DNA of 12,572 nucleotides from MGOM01 sp035455265 (GTDB lineage: Bacteria; Chloroflexota; Anaerolineae; Anaerolineales; E44-bin32), in NCBI GenBank assembly GCA_035455265.1, contig DATIFK010000085.1, positions 1 to 12,572 on the forward strand. Direction: 5' to 3'. The notes under the pieces were generated by a model. That model made no database searches and was not told the origin of the DNA. It saw nothing but the letters and a program-made list of their open reading frames with translations. Position 1 is the stretch's first letter, and every line of letters begins with the position of its first letter. Both the position numbers and the translations under genes were made by a program. This document shows positions 7,642 through 12,572 of this stretch, one piece after another.

Positions 7642-8325
7642 ATGCCCACGCCCAGCATCATCGCCATCGACGGACCCGCCGCCTCGGGAAAAACGACGCT
7701 GGCGCGCCTGCTTGCCGAACGGCTGGGTTACCTGTTCGTCGACACCGGCGCGATGTACCGGGCCGTCACGTTGGCGGCGCTGGAGCGGGGTGTGCCGGTG
7801 GACGATCAGCCCGCTGTGGAGGGGATCGCCGAAGGATTGGCGATCGACATCAGGCCTCCCAGCGCCTCGGACGGCCGCTTCTACGACGTCCTCGCCGATG
7901 GAGCCGACGTGACCTGGGGCCTGCGCTCGCGCCAGGTCGACGCGCATGTATCGCAGGTCTCGGCCTACCCCGGTGTTCGCCGCGCCATGACGCGGCGGCA
8001 GCGGGAGATCGGCCTGCGCGGACGCGTGGTCATGGTCGGGCGCGATATCGGCACGGTCGTGCTCCCCGAGGCTGACCTGAAGCTCTACGTCGACGCCAGC
8101 CTCGAGGAACGGGCGAAGAGGCGGCATCGGGAGCTAGTCGAACGCGGCGAGACGGCCGACCTGCACGCCATCGAGTCGGCCATGGCGGAGCGCGACCGCT
8201 ACGACTCGTCGCGGACGCTGGCGCCTCTGCGCCCGGCGGAAGACGCCCGCATTCTGAACACGACGGACATCGGCGTCGAGCAGGCGGTCGAGCGCGCTCT
8301 GGCATTGGCGCGTGGCGAAGCATGA
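7642..8325 (+). CDS. cmk: Cytidylate kinase (CMP/dCMP kinase)
   Basis: Cmk phosphorylates CMP and dCMP with ATP in the cytoplasm, feeding CTP/dCTP pools and hence CDP-diacylglycerol. The 227 residues match the usual bacterial length. The P-loop is IDGPAASGKTT at residues 9-19. It is followed by the CMP-binding signature FVDTGAMYRAV, GRDIGTVVLPEADLKLYVDA, the lid-region Arg cluster (EERAKRRHREL) and the closing RDRYDSSR...LNTTDI block. All key motifs are present. The ATG lies 6 nt after the stop of the previous gene and in the same frame, with no clear Shine-Dalgarno, so it probably depends on reinitiation. It overlaps the following acyltransferase gene by ATGA. The adjacency of cmk and plsC fits phospholipid synthesis. 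Confidence 0.96.
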   Translation: MPTPSIIAIDGPAASGKTTLARLLAERLGYLFVDTGAMYRAVTLAALERGVPVDDQPAVEGIAEGLAIDIRPPSASDGRFYDVLADGADVTWGLRSRQVDAHVSQVSAYPGVRRAMTRRQREIGLRGRVVMVGRDIGTVVLPEADLKLYVDASLEERAKRRHRELVERGETADLHAIESAMAERDRYDSSRTLAPLRPAEDARILNTTDIGVEQAVERALALARGEA

Positions 8326-9023
8326 CGGCCTCCACCTACGTCCACGCCCGTTTCGAGGGCCGCCGCCGGGCGCTGCGATGGTTGATCGATCACTTTGCCT
8401 TCCGGTTCCTGATCAAATTTGACCACGTGGAAGGCTTGGAGCATTTGCCAGCGAGCGACGCGGCGATCCTGATGATCAACCATATCGCGTTTGTCGACCC
8501 CATTGTGGTGATGGGATGTATGCCGCGGAATATCGTCCCCATGGCCAAGGTCGAAGCCTACCGCTATCCCATCGTCGGGATCTTCCCGCGGATTTGGCGC
8601 GCCATCCCTGTCCATCGCGGAGAGGTCGACCGGGCCGCCTTGCGCCAGGCGATGGCTGTGCTGCAAGCCGGAGAAGTCATTCTGGTCGCCCCGGAGGGGA
8701 CGCGCAGCCCGGCCCTGGGTCGCGGGCGGGAAGGGATCGCGTTCCTGGGGCATCGCAGCGGCGCGCTCGTCATCCCCACAATGATCGAAGGAACCCAGGG
8801 GTTCCCGTCGCTTTCGGCACGCCGGTGGAGGGGTCCGGGCGCGGTGGTCCGGCTGGGCCGTCCTTTTCGTTTCAAGGCGACGTCCGAGCGGCCGGGCAGG
8901 GACGGGCTCCGGCTGATGACGGATGAGGCCATGTACGTTCTGGCGGGCCATCTGCCGGAGGCGCGCCGGGGAGCGTACGCGGACCTGCGAAAGGCGACGA
9001 CGTCAACGCTGGAATTCGCATAG
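8322..9023 (+). CDS. plsC: 1-acyl-sn-glycerol-3-phosphate acyltransferase (PlsC family)
   Basis: This enzyme transfers an acyl chain to lysophosphatidate to give phosphatidate at the inner face of the membrane. It has 233 residues, a normal length for a minimal PlsC. Catalytic motif I is NHIAFVDP with His54 and Asp59 (HX4D). Motif II is around IFPRIWRAIPVHRG (87-100). Motif III is PEGTRS at 124-129, and motif IV includes VIPTMIEGT. The stretch at about 20-33 is amphipathic or hydrophobic and may anchor the protein. The start is set by the ATGA overlap with cmk, and no strong ribosome site is visible. Acyl acceptor specificity within the family cannot be told from sequence, so the symbol reflects family. 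This is the last gene of the plus-strand operon before a new promoter. Confidence 0.9.
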   Translation: MTASTYVHARFEGRRRALRWLIDHFAFRFLIKFDHVEGLEHLPASDAAILMINHIAFVDPIVVMGCMPRNIVPMAKVEAYRYPIVGIFPRIWRAIPVHRGEVDRAALRQAMAVLQAGEVILVAPEGTRSPALGRGREGIAFLGHRSGALVIPTMIEGTQGFPSLSARRWRGPGAVVRLGRPFRFKATSERPGRDGLRLMTDEAMYVLAGHLPEARRGAYADLRKATTSTLEFA

Positions 9024-9065
9024 CCAGCCCCATGAGTGGGCCGGGTGAGGGCGGCGGCGGTCGGG

Positions 9066-9071
9066 TATAAT
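9066..9071 (+). promoter_or_regulatory. Sigma70-type -10 box (TATAAT) of the glmS transcript
   Basis: A perfect TATAAT stands in otherwise very G+C-rich DNA, 43 bases after the plsC stop. Transcription would begin near 9078, about 45 nt before the ribozyme cleavage site. No good -35 hexamer is seen 16-18 bases upstream (the region reads GGGTGAGG), so activation or a weak -35 is possible. Confidence 0.6.
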
Positions 9072-9120
9072 GACCTGGTAGGATGCAAACGGAGGGTCGG
9101 AGCCAAGAGACGAAGGACGA

Positions 9121-9356
9121 CAGCGCAGGGCCCGGGCGAACTGCCGACCCGGGTGACGAGGTCGAGGGTTCCCCGCCGCGGGGCGGGGCTAACCGGAATC
9201 ACGTTGCGGCCCTCCACCGCGGCGCCGGGAAAATCGAAAGATCAGCGGATGCCCTCTGGGCGTGTCACCGCCCATTCCCTTCCCAGGGACCTTCCGACGA
9301 AATCCGCTCGGCGACGGGCGGTCCAAAGTCGGGGGGAGTGACCCCAAGCACGATCC
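9121..9356 (+). ncRNA. glmS ribozyme: glmS glucosamine-6-phosphate-activated ribozyme
   Basis: This self-cleaving RNA in the glmS 5' leader uses glucosamine-6-phosphate as cofactor and lowers glmS expression when that metabolite is abundant. Core elements appear in the known order. They are the cleavage context A|GCGC (between 9122 and 9123), helix P1 (CCCGGG at 9131-9136 with CCCGGG at 9148-9153), TGACGAGG at 9154-9161 exactly as in the consensus, and P3 (GAGGG 9164-9168 with CCCTC 9252-9256). ATCGAAAGAT (9233-9242) and GCGGATG (9245-9251) then follow. A TGGGCG/CGCCCA hairpin (9257-9274) and a variable 3' domain ending in a GGGG...CCCC hairpin (9331-9345) resemble the P4 region. The cleavage site is 255 nt before the glmS ATG. 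Unusual points are an insertion of about 62 nt (9171-9232) and A for C at 9127. The 3' boundary is approximate. The match is from memory of RF00234. Confidence 0.87.
9171..9232 (+). other. GC-rich insertion inside the glmS ribozyme
   Basis: In the Firmicute ribozymes I remember, the 5' strand of P3 is followed directly by UUAUCGA. Here GAGGGTT is separated from ATCGA by about 62 nt. The insert can fold by itself: CCCCGCC/GGCGGGG with a GCGG loop at 9171-9188, then an outer CCGG/CCGG pairing (9193-9196 with 9225-9228) enclosing GCGG...CCGC. It therefore looks like one or two extra stems that leave the core intact. Confidence 0.6.
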
Positions 9357-9367
9357 AAACCGAATGC

Positions 9368-9372
9368 GGAGG
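9368..9372 (+). promoter_or_regulatory. Ribosome binding site of glmS
   Basis: GGAGG ends 5 nt before the ATG at 9378. It lies about 12 nt after the likely 3' end of the ribozyme and would stay on the downstream fragment after self-cleavage. Confidence 0.8.
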
Positions 9373-9377
9373 AATCC

Positions 9378-11219
9378 ATGTGCGGCATCGTGGGCTATGT
9401 CGGCTCACGCGATGCGACGCCGATCATCTTCAACGGCCTGAAACGCCTTGAGTATCGCGGCTACGACTCGGCGGGACTGGCCGTGCTCACCAATGGGCAT
9501 CTGGAAGTGCGTCGCGACGCCGGGAAGCTGGACCGGCTCCAAGCGTTGCTGGAGCAGAACCCGGTCCATGGGCATATCGGAATCGGACACACCCGCTGGG
9601 CGACCCACGGTGAGCCCAACGCCCGCAACGCTCATCCCCACATGGGGAGTTCGGGCGACGTCGTCGTGGTTCACAACGGTATCGTCGAAAACTTCGCCGA
9701 GCTCAAAGAAGAGCTGGAGGCGGAGGGCGTGACCTTCCGATCGGACACCGACTCGGAAGTCATCGTCCACCTGGTCGAGCGCTACCTTTCAACCGGCTCC
9801 CGTCTGGCCGAGGCCGCCCGCCTGGCCATCGCCCACCTTCGAGGCGCGCACGGCATCGTCCTGCTCACGGCGCGCGAGCCCGACACGATCGTGGCCGCCC
9901 GCATCGGCAATGCCGGCGGCATCGTCGTGGGCGTCGGCGAGGGCGAGATGTTCGTCGCCTCCGATATCCCGGCGATCCTCGAGCATACACGGACGATGGC
10001 CTTCCTCGAATCCGGGCAGATCGCCGTCGTGCGGTCGAACGGCTTCGACATCATCGGCCTGGACGGCCAGCCTCTTCCTGTCGATGTCCAGAACGTCACC
10101 TGGGATCCGGTGGCGGCGGAGAAGGGGGAGTACAAGCACTTCATGCTCAAGGAGATACACGAGCAGGTGCGCTCCCTCACCGACACCATCGCCGGACGGG
10201 TGGACTTCGGCGACGAGCGAATCCTGCTGCCTGAGCTGGGGCTTTCCCCCGAGTCGGCGCGGGCGATCCGGCGGATGGTCATCACGGCCTGCGGCACGGC
10301 TGCCCATGCCGGGATGGTGGGCAAGGTCCTGATCGAGCGCCTGGCGCGGCTCCCGGTCGAGGTCGTCATCGCTTCCGAGTTCCGCTACAGTGACCCCATC
10401 GTAGGCGCCGACACGGTCGTCTTGGCCATCAGCCAGTCGGGCGAGACGGCCGACACGCTGGCGGCGATGGAGGAAGCTCGCAGCCGCGGAGCGCGCGTCT
10501 GGTCGATCGTCAATGCCCTGGGGTCGCAGGCGATGCGCCTGGCCGACGGTTCGATCAGCATGCAGGTGGGTCCCGAGATCGGCGTCGCCTCTACCAAAGC
10601 GTTCACCGCGCCGCTGGTCGACCTGTATATGTTGGCCGTCCTGCTGGGCGACCTGCGGCGCACGCTGCCGGCCGCGGAACGGCGCCGTCTTGTCGAGGAC
10701 CTGAGGCTGGTGCCGGATCTTGTCAGCCAGTGCCTGGACCGGGCCGACGAGGTCGAGGGCGTCGCCGCCGTGATGAAGGACTGCGAACACGCCCTGTACC
10801 TGGGCCGAGGCATCCAGATGCCGATCGCCTACGAAGGCGCTCTCAAGCTGAAGGAGATCTCCTACATCCACGCCGAAGCCTATCCAGCCGGCGAGATGAA
10901 GCACGGCCCGATCGCCTTGGTCGACCGAGACATGCCGATCGTGGCCCTGGCGCCGCGCGATCCCTGGTACGAGAAGATGATCAGCCAGGTGGAGCAGGCC
11001 AAGGCGCGCGGGGGAATCGTGATCGCCGTCGGCACCGACGGCGACGAGCTGCTGCCGAAACTCGCCGACCATATGCTGTGGGTCCCCCAGGCGCCCTGGC
11101 TGCTGGCTCCGGTAGTGACGGCGATCCCGCTGCAGCTGCTGGCTTACGACATCGCCGTCCTGCGCGGGGCCGACGTCGACCAACCGCGCAACCTGGCCAA
11201 GAGCGTCACGGTGGAATAG
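9378..11219 (+). CDS. glmS: Glutamine-fructose-6-phosphate aminotransferase (isomerizing)
   Basis: GlmS makes glucosamine-6-phosphate and glutamate from fructose-6-phosphate and glutamine. This is the first committed step to UDP-GlcNAc for peptidoglycan and surface glycans, in the cytoplasm. At 613 residues it has normal length. The N-terminal class II glutaminase begins MCGIVGYVG with catalytic Cys2, exposed after Met removal. HTRWATHG at 71-78, HNGIVENF and SDTDSEVIVHL follow. The first SIS domain has ACGTAAHAG at 304-312, SQSGET at 352-357 and EIGVASTKAFT. The second SIS domain has LGRGIQMPIAYEGALKLKE and AEAYPAGEMKHGP, and the chain ends in NLAKSVTVE as is typical. All catalytic parts look intact. 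It is transcribed alone from its own promoter and controlled by the upstream ribozyme, which senses the enzyme's product. It converges on the last gene of the window. Confidence 0.98.
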   Translation: MCGIVGYVGSRDATPIIFNGLKRLEYRGYDSAGLAVLTNGHLEVRRDAGKLDRLQALLEQNPVHGHIGIGHTRWATHGEPNARNAHPHMGSSGDVVVVHNGIVENFAELKEELEAEGVTFRSDTDSEVIVHLVERYLSTGSRLAEAARLAIAHLRGAHGIVLLTAREPDTIVAARIGNAGGIVVGVGEGEMFVASDIPAILEHTRTMAFLESGQIAVVRSNGFDIIGLDGQPLPVDVQNVTWDPVAAEKGEYKHFMLKEIHEQVRSLTDTIAGRVDFGDERILLPELGLSPESARAIRRMVITACGTAAHAGMVGKVLIERLARLPVEVVIASEFRYSDPIVGADTVVLAISQSGETADTLAAMEEARSRGARVWSIVNALGSQAMRLADGSISMQVGPEIGVASTKAFTAPLVDLYMLAVLLGDLRRTLPAAERRRLVEDLRLVPDLVSQCLDRADEVEGVAAVMKDCEHALYLGRGIQMPIAYEGALKLKEISYIHAEAYPAGEMKHGPIALVDRDMPIVALAPRDPWYEKMISQVEQAKARGGIVIAVGTDGDELLPKLADHMLWVPQAPWLLAPVVTAIPLQLLAYDIAVLRGADVDQPRNLAKSVTVE

Positions 11220-11231
11220 CAGCTACACAAG

Positions 11232-11268
11232 GGAGACAGCAGGCCGTCGGGATTTGGCTGGTGTCTCC
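11232..11268 (+). terminator. Stem-loop after glmS, probable terminator
   Basis: GGAGACA (11232-11238) pairs with TGTCTCC (11262-11268). After one G-G mismatch the stem continues CAG/CTG and, past a bulged G, CC/GG, leaving a 10-nt loop. It begins 12 nt after the glmS stop. No T-run follows, so it may be a Rho-independent terminator of weak form or an mRNA 3'-end stabiliser. Confidence 0.5.
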
Positions 11269-11277
11269 ACCAAGAAC

Positions 11278-11309
11278 ACGTAGGGGCGAAGCGTGCTTCG
11301 CCCCTACGT
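11278..11309. repeat. Perfect 15-bp-arm palindrome between convergent genes (REP-like, possible bidirectional terminator)
   Basis: ACGTAGGGGCGAAGC and its exact reverse complement are separated by only GT. The stop codon and last two codons of the minus-strand gene lie inside the right arm. Palindromes of the form GTAGGGGC...GCCCCTAC are familiar to me as dispersed intergenic repeats in Chloroflexi and other phyla, so this is probably one copy. It could also act as a terminator for both convergent transcripts, although T-runs are missing. Confidence 0.75.
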
Positions 11310-12572
11310 CTTCTGGGCGAGGAGTTGCGCTCGCAGTTCATCCGGCGACGTCACCGGCAGCCGGCAAGCGAAGTGTTCGCACAGGTAAGCAGCCGCCCTC
11401 CCATCGATGCGAGTCCGCTCCTTCAGCAGAGGTACGGCGCTCCCTTCGCCGGTTCCGCCAGCCAGGACCAGCCCAGGAGGATCCAGTTCCCTCACGGCGC
11501 GTAGTAGGTCCCGAAAGTCGTCGGCCGAGGGATCTCCAATGACGGCGAGTTGCCGCCTGGGCGAGGTCTCTGTTTGGAGATCGAGGCACCAGGTGGCGAA
11601 GGCCGCAGGGTGGTCGGTGGCCGTATCCTGCATCCCAAGGAGCGCGGCCATCGCCGCACTGGCGTAACGATCATCGGCGGTCAGGGCATACAGGTTCTGG
11701 AGAAGCTCGACCGCCATCGCACCGCCGCTTGGCGCCGGCGAATCCTGAACGCTGCGTGGCCGCATCCACAGGGAGCTCTGCTCCGATGGCGTGTCGAAGA
11801 ACCCGGAAGCGCCGTCGAAGAAACGGTCGAGGATAGCCTCGGCCTGGGCCACGGCGCCGGCATACCAGCGCTCGTCGAAGTCCGTCTGATACAGGGCCAG
11901 CAATCCCAGCCCGACGGCGGCATGGTCCTCCAGGAACGCCGCCGGGCCGGCGCGCCCGGAGCGCTCGGAACGCAATAGCGCACCGGCAGGGGAAAGTTCG
12001 CGCAAGAGAAAGCCCGCCAGGTTCTCGGCTGCCGCGAGATCTTCAGATCGCCCCCACGCCAAGGCGGCATCGACGCAAGCGATCAGGGTCAGTCCGTTCC
12101 ACGCCGCCACGATCTTGTCGTCGAGCGCCGGTCTCGGGCGGCGCGCTCTGGCGTCGAACATCGTCCGTCGCAGGCGCTCGATCCGTGATGCGTCGACGGC
12201 CTCTTCCGGAAGCGCGTCCTGGTTGCCCGGAGGAGCAGGGGTGAGGCGAAGCACGCTGCGACCGTCCAGATCTCCCTGCTCGCTGACATGGAAGATGCGG
12301 CATGCGTGCGCCGCCTCGGCCGGGTCCTGCAAGGCGTCGCCCACCTCTTGGGGAGTCCATGTGTAAAACAGGCCTTCGCCGCCACCGGAATCCGCGTCCA
12401 GCGAGGAGTAGAACCCGCCGCGTGGATCGAGCATTTCCCGATAGAGAAAGTCCAGCGTCTCCTCAGCCACGCTGCGCAAGAAGGCGGCGCCGGTGGCGCG
12501 CCATCCGCTCACGCAGGCACGCGCCAGCAGGGCGTTGTCGTACAGCATCTTCTCGAAGTGGGGGACGGTCCA
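11304..12572 (-). CDS. YyaL/SPATA20-type protein (DUF255 family), C-terminal part, 5'-truncated
   Basis: The frame is open to the window edge, so the 422 residues seen lack the N-terminus. The family is usually near 680 residues, with a thioredoxin-like domain first. The visible part is the (alpha/alpha)6-barrel-like half. It begins WTVPHFEKMLYDNALLARA, the family's most conserved block. This is followed by GGFYSSLDADSGGGEGLFY, LDDKIVAAWNGLTLIA and a closing segment PLLKERTRIDGRAAAYLCE then CRLPVTSPDEL, which matches the usual Cys-containing tail. The ATG at 12546-12548 is internal. The cellular role of this family is not settled; a thioredoxin-linked or carbohydrate-related function is often suggested. 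The last two codons (Lys-Thr) and the TAG lie within a palindromic repeat, so the extreme C-terminus may have been set by that element. The gene runs convergent to glmS, with a gap of 84 bases between stops. Confidence 0.93.
   Translation of the reverse strand, partial: WTVPHFEKMLYDNALLARACVSGWRATGAAFLRSVAEETLDFLYREMLDPRGGFYSSLDADSGGGEGLFYTWTPQEVGDALQDPAEAAHACRIFHVSEQGDLDGRSVLRLTPAPPGNQDALPEEAVDASRIERLRRTMFDARARRPRPALDDKIVAAWNGLTLIACVDAALAWGRSEDLAAAENLAGFLLRELSPAGALLRSERSGRAGPAAFLEDHAAVGLGLLALYQTDFDERWYAGAVAQAEAILDRFFDGASGFFDTPSEQSSLWMRPRSVQDSPAPSGGAMAVELLQNLYALTADDRYASAAMAALLGMQDTATDHPAAFATWCLDLQTETSPRRQLAVIGDPSADDFRDLLRAVRELDPPGLVLAGGTGEGSAVPLLKERTRIDGRAAAYLCEHFACRLPVTSPDELRAQLLAQKT

Noticed and set aside
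9024..9377. Riboswitch of another class or T-box leader before glmS
   Set aside because: The ordered core motifs match the glmS ribozyme, and no T-box TGGNACC-like or other riboswitch core was seen.
9036..9451. Two open frames (9036-9341 and 9083-9451) as small genes before glmS
   Set aside because: They cover the promoter and ribozyme, the second runs into glmS in another frame, and their composition is that of a shadow frame with no recognisable motif.
12546..12548. ATG as the start of the minus-strand DUF255 gene
   Set aside because: Upstream codons in the same frame encode WTVPHFEK, part of the conserved block that continues with this Met, so the gene runs past the window.

Overview
The window is G+C-rich, tightly packed bacterial chromosomal DNA. 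The best guess at the source is a Chloroflexota (Chloroflexi) lineage. The main reason is a pair of tandem DUF2298 'YYY' membrane proteins, a family (TIGR03662 / PF10060) known mostly from Chloroflexi and archaea, next to an Agl23/TIGR03663-like multi-spanning protein. This assignment comes from family knowledge and not from a search.

Layout: (1) positions 3-9023, plus strand, form one probable operon of five genes. These are a large 5'-truncated DUF2298 protein with an extracytoplasmic N-terminal region, a second DUF2298 protein, an Agl23/GT39-like membrane protein, cytidylate kinase (cmk) and a PlsC-type acyltransferase. Junctions are 4-base ATGA overlaps or a 6-base gap, except between the two DUF2298 genes. 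That junction holds three 44-bp tandem repeats, which read as a chain of tiny stop/start-overlapping ORFs and include two strong hairpins. (2) Positions 9024-9377 hold a TATAAT promoter and an RNA that I read as a glmS self-cleaving ribozyme with a GC-rich insertion of about 62 nt. (3) Positions 9378-11219 encode glmS. (4) Positions 11220-11309 hold a terminator-like hairpin and a perfect 15-bp-arm palindrome in which the convergent gene ends. (5) Positions 11304-12572, minus strand, hold the C-terminal part of a YyaL/SPATA20 (DUF255) protein that continues beyond the window.

How the genes fit together: the three membrane proteins look like polytopic GT-C-type enzymes or flippase-associated proteins of lipid-linked glycan handling at the cell surface. 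PlsC makes phosphatidate, Cmk supplies CDP/CTP for CDP-diacylglycerol and nucleic acids, and GlmS starts the UDP-GlcNAc pathway. A shared cell-envelope theme is an inference from these neighbours. The most notable items are the glmS ribozyme with its insertion and the 44-bp repeat/mini-ORF chain between the two YYY genes. The two DUF2298 proteins have no biochemically assigned role that I know of.
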